A DNA stretch of 64,000 bases from Kiritimatiellia bacterium (GTDB lineage Bacteria; Verrucomicrobiota; Kiritimatiellia; JAFGHX01): positions 1 through 64,000 of the forward strand of contig JAFGHX010000193.1 in NCBI GenBank assembly GCA_016929905.1, in the 5' to 3' direction. A model generated the notes under the pieces. That model was not told the DNA's origin and searched no databases. It saw only the letters and a list, made by a program, of their open reading frames with translations. Position 1 is the stretch's first letter; each line of letters opens with the position of its first letter. Of the stretch, positions 8,630 to 16,454 are shown in pieces. The position numbers were made by a program, and so were the translations under genes.

Positions 8630-10603
8630 TCAGACAGGCGCGGCGGCTCGGGAATCGGCCTGCTCAGGTTTGTACTGCTCAAGCCGCTCCACGTGCACGG
8701 CCTCGCGGCCCAGCCGCCGATACAGTTCCTCGGTCCATCGGTACATCGCGGGCCGCTCGCCGACGAAGACGAGATTCATGGGGAACAGAAGGCCGGCGGT
8801 GTAGGCCAGATCGGTGAAGCGCAAGGCGTTCAGCAGTTCGATGGCGTCGCCCGTTCCGTCCGGGTTGCCCGGCATGTCGAGCGTCGGCGGCGGGTTCGAG
8901 AGGATCACGGCGTCGACATCCTCGGCCAGCAGCGCGGCGTAGAGGGCGACCACCGCGGTCTGGCCCTGCCCGGCGATCATGATACGCGCCGCGCGGATCA
9001 TCGGCATGTTCCGCGCGAGTTCGATTGCGCGCAGCGCGTCATACACCTGCATAGACGCGACCGTGCGGCCGGTGATCACCGCGCAGCGCCGGATATGGCG
9101 CTGCATGTCGTGGTGCTGGCCCCATGCGGCCTCGCCCACACCGCGGCAGCTCACGCCAAGCCGCAGCCACGATTCGTCAAACCCCTTGATGAACGTGCTG
9201 AACTCGCGCCGGCCGCCCGCCGGCGAATCGAGATGGATCAGGACCGGCACGCCGTCCCCCTCTGCCGGCGCCAGCCGGAACAACTCAGCGTAGAGCCGAA
9301 TCTCAGGCTCCGAGCTGAATGCGATCCGCGTATACCGCCCTTCGCCCGGCGCCTCATACTCGCGCAGCACCTCCCAGTCCGGCTCGCAGGGGTTCTCGGG
9401 GAAATGCCCGAACGTCATGCGCCGCAGGTTCTCCACCAATTCCACCCGCAACCGCGCGACGTCCTGCGCCGTCTCGACAAGGGGCGCGGCGGCCTTCGGG
9501 ACGAAGGTATCATGGATCGTGGTCGTCCGCTCGTCGGCCGGCGGCCCGTTCACATAGACCCGGAGCGTCTCCTTCGGCTCGGCTTCCCCGGCCAGTTGTT
9601 GGAGTGCCTCGAGCGGGGGCTCCTTCCCCTTCAGGTGTTTCAGCAAGAACGCGAAGATCTCGGCGATCGAACGCGGGGAATAGGCGTGCTCGCCGGGCGT
9701 CACGACCAGCCGGCACGTATCGGCGGCGCCGTGCAATCCGTAGATCCGTTCGATCTTGCCCATCGTCTCGCGGACCGACGCGATGCTGAAGCACTTGTCC
9801 GCTTCGGCGGAGGCGACCAGCAGCGGGCGCGGCGCGATCAGCGCGCCGCACAGGGACTGGTCCTGGCGATAGGCATTCGGCCAGAACGCACAGTAGCAGT
9901 TGTCGTCCCAATACCGCTCGCCGACCTGGGATTTGACGGTGAACGTGCCGCAAACCGGCGCAGCGGCGGCGATCCGCGTATCGGCCGCCGCCGCCTGCCA
10001 GGTGATGAACCCGCCGCCGGAGATTCCGGTAATTCCGATCTTGTCGCCCAGCACATCCTGGCGCGCCTGGAGCAGATCCACCGCGCGGATCGCGTTCCAC
10101 ACCTCCACGCCAGCCGGCGTGTAGCCGCGGCTGTGCCATTGGAACTGGCCGCGCGCAGAGGCGCCGTGATGATCGCCGGGCAATTCGCCGAACTCGATGG
10201 TCTCGATGATGAGCGTCACGAACCCGAGCTGCGCCCACCGGCGCGGGTGCGCCTGGTAATGCACCTTCTGCCCGCTCGCGTGCCCGCATACGTAGAGGAC
10301 TGCGGGCGCCGGTGTGTTCAGTCCGTTGGGTACATACAGGTTGCCGGTAACGTACAAACCCGGCAACGACTGAAAGTGAAGTTTGTGGATGGTGACATCG
10401 TCGCGTTCCACCACGCCGGTGATCGCGGTGTTCAGCGGCGAACGCTCGCCCTCGGGCGGGAAGTGGAGAATGCCTTGCATGTCCAGGAACCTGCGCAGAA
10501 GCTCCGGCCGCGCGCGTTGCCAGCCGTCGAGGGAGTCGATACCGGCGAGTGAGTTGTCGGTTATCTCCGTTGCGACGCGGGATAGATAGTCCCGTATTTG
10601 CAT
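8630..10603 (-). CDS. Acetyl-xylan-esterase-like alpha/beta hydrolase, double module
   Basis: A 657-aa protein. The start is the ATG at 10603, preceded by GGAGG 13 nt upstream; an upstream in-frame extension to 10735 reads through a repeat and is unlikely. The N-terminal half has the hydrolase fold: the nucleophile elbow GISGGGF (Ser about 195), an Asp in EADKCF (about 268) and a His in PGEHAYS (about 306). This resembles the large acetyl esterase/AXE1-like hydrolases. The C-terminal half (from about 390) looks like a second alpha/beta fold but lacks a clear GxSxG, with GQGQTAV in the equivalent position. No signal peptide is seen, so it is probably cytoplasmic. It likely removes acyl groups from imported sugars, given the polysaccharide-related neighbours (inference). 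Confidence 0.8.
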   Translation of the reverse strand: MQIRDYLSRVATEITDNSLAGIDSLDGWQRARPELLRRFLDMQGILHFPPEGERSPLNTAITGVVERDDVTIHKLHFQSLPGLYVTGNLYVPNGLNTPAPAVLYVCGHASGQKVHYQAHPRRWAQLGFVTLIIETIEFGELPGDHHGASARGQFQWHSRGYTPAGVEVWNAIRAVDLLQARQDVLGDKIGITGISGGGFITWQAAAADTRIAAAAPVCGTFTVKSQVGERYWDDNCYCAFWPNAYRQDQSLCGALIAPRPLLVASAEADKCFSIASVRETMGKIERIYGLHGAADTCRLVVTPGEHAYSPRSIAEIFAFLLKHLKGKEPPLEALQQLAGEAEPKETLRVYVNGPPADERTTTIHDTFVPKAAAPLVETAQDVARLRVELVENLRRMTFGHFPENPCEPDWEVLREYEAPGEGRYTRIAFSSEPEIRLYAELFRLAPAEGDGVPVLIHLDSPAGGRREFSTFIKGFDESWLRLGVSCRGVGEAAWGQHHDMQRHIRRCAVITGRTVASMQVYDALRAIELARNMPMIRAARIMIAGQGQTAVVALYAALLAEDVDAVILSNPPPTLDMPGNPDGTGDAIELLNALRFTDLAYTAGLLFPMNLVFVGERPAMYRWTEELYRRLGREAVHVERLEQYKPEQADSRAAAPV

Positions 10604-10640
10604 GACGCGTGCTCTGCCTCCATATGTCGTGCGAGTAGCC

Positions 10641-10763
10641 CCGGCTCGCGAGGACGCTCGCCCTCCATTCGTTCGATCCGATGCGCCCATAGGAAACCGA
10701 GACAGCCTCGCCCAGTAGACGGATCGAAACGCCACCTGGAGGGCGAGCGTCCTCGCGAGCCGC
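10641..10763. repeat. R1 palindromic repeat, inverted pair
   Basis: The R1 unit (core GCTCGCGAGGACGCTCGCCC) lies at 10641-10667 and its reverse complement at 10737-10763. Nested inner arms (TCGATCCG / CGGATCGA) extend the stem. It sits between two co-directional genes, so it could fold in the transcript. Related R1 copies are at 12473, 14367, 30579, 40990, 44311 and 48827. Confidence 0.85.
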
Positions 10764-10778
10764 GGTCCACCGATCGAC

Positions 10779-12236
10779 TCAGTTGCCCCCGTTCACGTTC
10801 GGAATTGGCCCGAACATCGACTGAATCGCGCCGGTCACCGTGCCGTCCATACCCTCGGGCACGTTCTGCATGCCGTGCGTGACGGACCGGCTGCCGCTGC
10901 GCGCCATGGCCTCCTTGATCCGCTGGTCCATGGGCCAGGGCCAGAGCGGCTCGTCGGTGAGCACGCCGTCCTTGTAGCGGTGATAGATATCCGCGCCGCG
11001 CTTGCTCGTGTAGGCGTTGTCGCCGTTGCCGAACAGCTCCGCGACCGATGCGCCTTCCAGGACATGCTCGCCGCCCCAGACGTCGTTCTTGATCTCTGAG
11101 CCCGTGCCGCCAATCCCCGTGAGGCTGCACGCTTTGAGGTTCTCGCCGCCCGCCGTCCGCCCGCTGTTGATGCGGCCCGCGCCGCCCAGCCGGAAGGTGT
11201 ACTTCTCGGGGTGCGCGCCGGGCTCGATGTAGGCCACGTTGTTCGCGAAGTCGATCGAGTTCAGTTTGTTGATCACGAAACAGCTGTGCCCCTGAAAGCG
11301 GTCCGTGCCGTGCAGATAGGCCATACAACCCAGCAGTCTGGAATTCGCATATTGGCTCTTGTGCGGGTATTTCCCGATCCCGTCGAAACCGAAGATCGCC
11401 TGCGCCTGGTCGACGGCATGGTTCCTCATCTTCTGGTTCGCCTTCGGATGCTCGGGCTTGTTGCTGACGATCAGCGCATATTCTTCCTTGACCCGCTCCC
11501 CGCTCCAGGTGCCGAGGCAATTCTCGATGAGCATATGGTAGTTCTCGTAGGCCAACGTGTAGGTCTTCTTCGGCCCGATATGATGGCAGCCTTCCCATCG
11601 GCCCCAGCAGCGGCGCAGCGTCAGGTAGTCGCCGAAATACGAACCGCTGTAGATCTTGCGCGCGATCCCCCACCCGGCGCAGTCTTCGATCAGGTTGTGC
11701 TCGCCGTGGTGCACGCCGAAAGTCGATGTATTCCCATCCGCCGAGTCCCAGGCACAGATCCGACGGATCACATTGTGGTTCGCGCGGCTCAGCGAGACCA
11801 CCCCGCCCCTGCTGCTGTGTGCGTTGAACCCTTCCAGCACGAACCAGTCGTGCCGCAAGCACACCGGTATGTGCTTGTGCGCTCCGTCGATCTCGACCTT
11901 GCCGTCGTTCAGCGCGCGCACGGTGATCGGTTTGCCGGGCTCGCCGCCCAGGTTACCCGGTGAATCCTTCTTCTCCGGCGGCGCGATCATGGAGTCGGCG
12001 CCCCGGTACACGCCGTCCAGGAGCAAGAGCGTGTCGCCCGGCTTGGCGACCGCCCAGAAATCGGCGATCTTGAACGGGCTCTCGGCCGACCGGCCGTCGC
12101 CGCCGCCGGCCGGCGAGGCGTAATACTCGGCGGCTTTCGCCTGGGTATTGACGCTCAACACAAGGACGGCACATGCCAGCGTGAGGCAGGCGGCAAGAGT
12201 TCCGGATTGGCTCAGATGGTCCAAATCAGTGCTCAT
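10779..12236 (-). CDS. Secreted right-handed beta-helix protein
   Basis: A 485-aa protein. The start is the ATG at 12236, set by GGAGGT with a 7-nt spacer; a signal peptide ends near the motif KAAEYYASPAG. The mature start (YYASPAGGGDG...SPFKIADFW...GDTLLLLDG.Y) is typical of parallel beta-helix proteins, and short repeated strands follow. It is a clear paralogue of the protein at 39472-40866. The two share the N-terminal block, a central heparin-lyase-like helix, and a distinctive C-terminal block (DEPLWPWPMDQRIKEA, SVTHGM, MFGPIP). The shared tail suggests a common function, possibly polysaccharide binding or lysis, but no catalytic site can be assigned. Confidence 0.85.
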   Translation of the reverse strand: MSTDLDHLSQSGTLAACLTLACAVLVLSVNTQAKAAEYYASPAGGGDGRSAESPFKIADFWAVAKPGDTLLLLDGVYRGADSMIAPPEKKDSPGNLGGEPGKPITVRALNDGKVEIDGAHKHIPVCLRHDWFVLEGFNAHSSRGGVVSLSRANHNVIRRICAWDSADGNTSTFGVHHGEHNLIEDCAGWGIARKIYSGSYFGDYLTLRRCWGRWEGCHHIGPKKTYTLAYENYHMLIENCLGTWSGERVKEEYALIVSNKPEHPKANQKMRNHAVDQAQAIFGFDGIGKYPHKSQYANSRLLGCMAYLHGTDRFQGHSCFVINKLNSIDFANNVAYIEPGAHPEKYTFRLGGAGRINSGRTAGGENLKACSLTGIGGTGSEIKNDVWGGEHVLEGASVAELFGNGDNAYTSKRGADIYHRYKDGVLTDEPLWPWPMDQRIKEAMARSGSRSVTHGMQNVPEGMDGTVTGAIQSMFGPIPNVNGGN

Positions 12237-12610
12237 TCGATCTACCTCCGACGTCATGCACTCGCGAGAATCCCCGTCTCCATGATGTTGGAACCCGCCG
12301 CGAGGGCGCCCTTAACAGCATTCTTCCCGGCTTTCGCCCCATTTGGATAGCCGCGCGAATCTGCCTGCCAACCGGCGTCAATGCCGCCGTCGCCGTGGGG
12401 GCTACGGCGGATCAGGAGGGGCGCTGCTACAGCGAGGGTTCGCTGGCTCGACGAGTCGGCGGTTTACAGGGCGCGGCTCGCGGGACGCTCGCCCTCCAGT
12501 CGGACCAGCCACAGCGCTGGCGATGCGGCTCGCGAGACCCGCCTTCGCCCTTCGTGGCTTCGGCGGGCCGGCTGCTCACCCTCCAGTGCCGCGCATACGG
12601 GCGGCATACG
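12237..12610. repeat. Intergenic stretch with R1 and R5 repeats
   Basis: No gene is seen here. An R1 copy occupies 12473-12498, and a degenerate R1 start lies near 12534. An R5 unit (CTTCGCCCTTCGTGGCTTCG) begins at 12543. The same R5 unit recurs at 42026-42050, inside the coding region of the sigma-4-only protein. Confidence 0.7.
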
Positions 12611-14296
12611 TCAGTCCGTCACCTTCAGATTCGCGGGCGGGGCAGGCGGCGTGCCGTGGGGGGATGAGCCGTCAAATTCATGGGCGCCGATGTCCCATGC
12701 CGCGCCCTGCGGCCGGAGAATCCCGTCCATGTCCTTGCGGATGTCCACGCCGAACCGGTCCCGGTAGAGCTGGTAGTACGGGGTCAGCATCCCGGCATCG
12801 ATCGCCAACGAGCCGGGCTGGAGATGGAAGTCGTTGGTCGCGGCGTTCACGAACTGCGGATCGGCCTCCACGCAGCCCTGGCCCTTCCCGCTGCCCGCCT
12901 GCAGCGCGGCCACGCTGGTGTAGACGTTGCTCCAGCGCACGCGGATCGTGCCGTTGCTTTGATGGAGCAGGTTGTTGCGCAGCTCGGAATTGGCCGCCAG
13001 TCCGGTCAGGTCGTAGTAGATGTGGTAACCGGCGGCCGGATCGTTGATGTCCGTGATGATGTTATTGACAACGGGTTTCGCGGTGGTGGAGCCGCCCGCG
13101 CTGCGGATTCCGTAGTCTGCTCGGCAAATCGTGTTTCCGACCATGTGGATTCCACCGGTGCCCCAAAACCGGATTCCGTTGGAGACATCGCGGATCACAT
13201 TGCCCATGATGTAGAGGTCCACGACGCCCGAGGAGACGATGCCCTCGGTCGCGTTGTAGATGGTGTTGTTCAGGAACCAGACATTCGACGGGTTGTAGTG
13301 AGCCACGACCGCCACGCCATTGTCACTGACCGACGGCGCAAACCCGAACATGACATTCTGGGAGAGCACGATGTCATGCGTGGCCTTCACGTCAAAGGCG
13401 TTTTCGCCATTGTCATGCATGAGGTTCCGGCCGACATAGGTGCGGTGCGATGACGGCGGCGGGTCCCAGCCGTCGTTGTTTCCCGCCCGGCCCGAGTCTC
13501 CGCCCATGTTGTAGATCGCATTGTCCACGATCCAGGCGTCGTACGCGTCGTACCCGCTGACGCCGACGCCGAGCCAGTCGTTCTCGGCGTCGGGCGAGCG
13601 GTCGCCGTAGTCATGGATGTGATTGTCGTAGACGACGATGTGGTTGAATGTGTTTGTGGGATCGGACGCACCCCACATACCGATCCCGATCACGCCGCCG
13701 TTCCCGGTCTCGGTCCCCGAGCCGTGCATCTCCATGTGGCGGATGGCGACGTGATGGATGCCCTCCGGGATCAGCCGCCGCAACGTGATGCCCGTCCGAT
13801 CGAAGTCCAGGTGCTCGAGGATCAGGTAGCGGCCCTGAACGTGGAGCGTCTTGGCGAAGACCGGCCGGTCGGTGGCGGAGACGCCACGGAAGAAGACGGG
13901 TGCTGCGGCGGTGCCGAGCGCGCGCACCATCATCTTGTCCGCGTGATTCCTGAAGTTGTACGGCCCGCCGTGCACCTCCACGACGCTGCCGGCCGGCAGG
14001 TCGCGGGGAAAGGTGCAGCGCGGGTTGGCCGCCGTACCGAACGGGTTGCCGCTGTCCGTGCACGCGCCGGAATTGTCGACGTAGTGCGTGTACGGCCCGT
14101 TCCCGGCGTCGCGGTACGGTTCCGGGCCCGAGCCGAAGTCGAACGTCGCCGCTGCGTACATGGTGTGGGCCTCTTCGATCCCGAACTCGGGCGGCGGGAT
14201 CCCGATCGGCGGCGTCCAGGCGGCGGGGGCGAGGCAGGGGGCAAGCAGCGAGGAAAGAAGCGCGGCAGACAGGCAGTTCGCGGATCGTTCGCGCAT
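12611..14296 (-). CDS. Secreted right-handed beta-helix protein
   Basis: A 561-aa protein starting at 14296, with AGGAG upstream. A signal peptide (SAALLSSLLAPCLAPAAW) precedes a region with many short strands of the parallel beta-helix type (NHIHDYG, DNAIYNM, RNLMHDNGENAFDVK, NNTIYNATEGI). The C-terminal signature DIGAHEF is common in choice-of-anchor-Q and beta-helix proteins. The last residues (PAPPANLKVTD) resemble the first strand of an FN3 domain, and the next two genes upstream end in the same way. Likely extracellular, with a polysaccharide or glycan ligand (inference). Confidence 0.85.
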   Translation of the reverse strand: MRERSANCLSAALLSSLLAPCLAPAAWTPPIGIPPPEFGIEEAHTMYAAATFDFGSGPEPYRDAGNGPYTHYVDNSGACTDSGNPFGTAANPRCTFPRDLPAGSVVEVHGGPYNFRNHADKMMVRALGTAAAPVFFRGVSATDRPVFAKTLHVQGRYLILEHLDFDRTGITLRRLIPEGIHHVAIRHMEMHGSGTETGNGGVIGIGMWGASDPTNTFNHIVVYDNHIHDYGDRSPDAENDWLGVGVSGYDAYDAWIVDNAIYNMGGDSGRAGNNDGWDPPPSSHRTYVGRNLMHDNGENAFDVKATHDIVLSQNVMFGFAPSVSDNGVAVVAHYNPSNVWFLNNTIYNATEGIVSSGVVDLYIMGNVIRDVSNGIRFWGTGGIHMVGNTICRADYGIRSAGGSTTAKPVVNNIITDINDPAAGYHIYYDLTGLAANSELRNNLLHQSNGTIRVRWSNVYTSVAALQAGSGKGQGCVEADPQFVNAATNDFHLQPGSLAIDAGMLTPYYQLYRDRFGVDIRKDMDGILRPQGAAWDIGAHEFDGSSPHGTPPAPPANLKVTD

Positions 14297-14366
14297 TTTG
14301 CTGTCTCCTGTTGGGCCGATTCGGGCGTGCGGCGGCCGGTCCGGCGTCCCAGCTCGTTTGAACGCC

Positions 14367-14393
14367 CCGGCTCGCGAGGACGCTCGCCCTCCA
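14367..14393. repeat. Single R1 repeat copy
   Basis: One unpaired R1 arm with the same core as at 10641. It lies between the start of the 12611 gene and the stop of the 14405 gene. Confidence 0.75.
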
Positions 14394-14404
14394 GTGCCGC
14401 GCGT

Positions 14405-14824
14405 TCAGTTGACGCTCAGTCCCGTCGGGCTGCGCGGCGCCATCGTGTCGCCGCCCGGTGCGAACTCATACGCGCCGATGTCCGGCGCGGAACCCAGGAA
14501 CGGAAGAGACACCGTCGCACCCGTCCGTGGGTCCACGTAGGAGACCGGCGTGCCCACATCGCGCGCCCCACTACCCGACTGCAAGCCAAGCGCATTGCGG
14601 AACTGGCCGTGCAGCCACTGTACCTTCTCCGCGATCGTCAGGCCAGACGGGAAGTTGACCGTGATCTTGCCGCCGGCGTCTTGAAACAACGAGGGATTCA
14701 GCAACTGCGGATCGCCGGGCCGCGCGGGCGGATTGAGATCCACGTAGTAGTCGGCCCCCGAAGCCGGCGAGAACCGGCACAGGACCACGATGCCAACGAG
14801 ATACCAGACACGACACCCATCCAT
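14405..14824 (-). CDS. Short choice-of-anchor-Q-type secreted protein, probably collapsed
   Basis: A 139-aa protein. The start is the ATG at 14824, with AGGAGGTCGAG immediately upstream. It has a signal peptide and the typical beta-helix mature start (ADYYVDLN). It also has the typical end (APDIGAYEF) and the FN3-like tail (PRSPTGLSVN). The helical repeats normally found between these ends are missing. It may be a minimal relative or an internally deleted beta-helix gene that still has good translation signals. Confidence 0.65.
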   Translation of the reverse strand: MDGCRVWYLVGIVVLCRFSPASGADYYVDLNPPARPGDPQLLNPSLFQDAGGKITVNFPSGLTIAEKVQWLHGQFRNALGLQSGSGARDVGTPVSYVDPRTGATVSLPFLGSAPDIGAYEFAPGGDTMAPRSPTGLSVN

Positions 14825-15243
14825 CTCGACCTCCTGCATTCGATTCAAGATACTCACCCCGGCCATGTCACGTCGGACGCGCTCTCCTGCAGTCCGATCC
14901 GATCGATTTGGCTCGAGGGTCCCGCCGCGGCGCCGGGGAGCACTCAGAGGTTGTCCTGAGCCGCATAAAGGCTACGCTTTTTCGGTGCCGCGAGAGCCCA
15001 GGGAACGCGGGCAGGAATGCCCACGCTACTGTTTTGGAGCCGTCCGCTGCCCCATAACCAGATCGTACGGAATCCGTCAAAGGGTGCGCGTCTGCGTCAT
15101 CCGTCTTTCGTCAATCGGCCCCCTGACGCAGTCGGCGCCTCCAGCCTGTTAGATCCCGCCGGAGTCCGGCCGTTAACAGTGTTTTATTGCGGGGAATCCG
15201 GGCGTGCGGCCCGGCGCCTTGACGGCGAAGCGGTTCGAACGGC
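14825..15243. other. Intergenic stretch, no gene seen
   Basis: About 420 bp without a supported gene. It holds a short inverted repeat around GCGGGCAGGAATGCCCACGC (near 15008-15027) and several GC-rich mini-palindromes near 15190-15220. No promoter is assigned. Confidence 0.5.
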
Positions 15244-16323
15244 TCAGTTCCGGGACGTGATTTTCAACCCGGTCGGCGGCGCGGGCGCGGAGGCGTCGCC
15301 GTGGGTGGGCGGTCCGATATAGGCGCGGGACATGATGACATTGTCGATTTCATAATACCCGGTTTGCGGGTCGGCGGGGTTCATCCAGCCCATGATCATC
15401 ACGAATCCCATGTCCGGGCACCCGTTGCGGCAGGTGTCGATGTTCCGCCGGGAGTAGGCAAGGTTCCCGTCCACCCACAGTTCGAGCAGGCCGTTGGCGG
15501 TCCCGGGCGAACTGGACAGTTTCAGGTGATACTCGAGGGTGTACCAGCGCCCCTTGGCGAAACGCGGCATGTGGAGCCCGTCGGCCGGCGCGCCGATCTC
15601 GAGCCACGGGCAGAGCTCGCCGAGCGGCGGATACGCGTCGTACGCGGGACCATAGCGAATCATCGGCGTGTTCCCGCCGGCACTTACCCAGGAGCCGTTC
15701 ACCGGGCAGGCGAAGTCCTGATGGAAGAAGATGCCGGTTTCGTACACGGCCGACGGCATGTCCGGGAACTCGCGCGGCAGGGCGAAGAAGACCTTGAAGT
15801 CGTAGTCCGTCGGCCAGGAATGCGTTTCATGGAAGTACACCTGGCATCGCACGTACCATTCCCGGGCGCCGCTGCCCAGGATTGCCGGGTCGAGCCAGCC
15901 GCCGAGCGAGCCGGAGCCCCTACCGGGGTTACGCCCGGTGACGATATCGATGAACGACTGGCTCTTGGTCACGCGCCAGACGCGGTTGCGTGCGGAGTCA
16001 AAGCCGGGAATGGGGATCGTGCTGAGTTGATGACTCCCGCCAACCGCCCAGTACAGCTCGGTCCGGACAAGCGCCGGGTTCCGCCAGTACTTGTTCGGGG
16101 AATCGCCGATCGTGCCGTCCAACGACAGATCGCCGCCCTCGAAATCCTCGCAGAAGAAGACGGCAGGATCGTCCCGGGCAATCGCCTCGGCATAGGGCAC
16201 GGCTCGCGCGGGCGCGCCGGCCTCGAGACCGGGCGCGGAAACGAGCCACGCGACCAGAGCAAGTACGGCGCCTGACGTGATCCGAGCGGCCGGCTCAGGC
16301 CATCCATGAACGGGCGTTCGCAT
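15244..16323 (-). CDS. Secreted jelly-roll (concanavalin-like) protein
   Basis: A 359-aa protein starting at 16323 with GGAGG about 12 nt upstream. A signal peptide ends near VSAPGLEAGA. The mature part begins FFCEDFEGGDLSLDG and contains WYVRCQVYFHE, WYTLEYHLKL and ELWVDGNLAYS. These are features of the concanavalin-like jelly-roll fold of polysaccharide-lyase-like secreted proteins. No catalytic residues can be named. The C-terminus (APAPPTGLKITSRN) carries the FN3-start-like tail also seen in the two genes downstream. Confidence 0.7.
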   Translation of the reverse strand: MRTPVHGWPEPAARITSGAVLALVAWLVSAPGLEAGAPARAVPYAEAIARDDPAVFFCEDFEGGDLSLDGTIGDSPNKYWRNPALVRTELYWAVGGSHQLSTIPIPGFDSARNRVWRVTKSQSFIDIVTGRNPGRGSGSLGGWLDPAILGSGAREWYVRCQVYFHETHSWPTDYDFKVFFALPREFPDMPSAVYETGIFFHQDFACPVNGSWVSAGGNTPMIRYGPAYDAYPPLGELCPWLEIGAPADGLHMPRFAKGRWYTLEYHLKLSSSPGTANGLLELWVDGNLAYSRRNIDTCRNGCPDMGFVMIMGWMNPADPQTGYYEIDNVIMSRAYIGPPTHGDASAPAPPTGLKITSRN

Positions 16324-16454
16324 TCGGCGTGCATCCTCCGTCGCGAGATAGGGCAGTCCCCGTCTGTATTGGGCAAATCAAGCCAGATGTGACAAAAAAA
16401 TCACGCCGTCCCGAAAAACGCCAGGGAGGGCGCACGGCTTGCCGCGCTGTCGGC

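Noticed and set aside
8585..10552. 655-codon plus-strand open frame
   Set aside because: Antisense to the esterase gene, Arg- and His-rich, without domain features.
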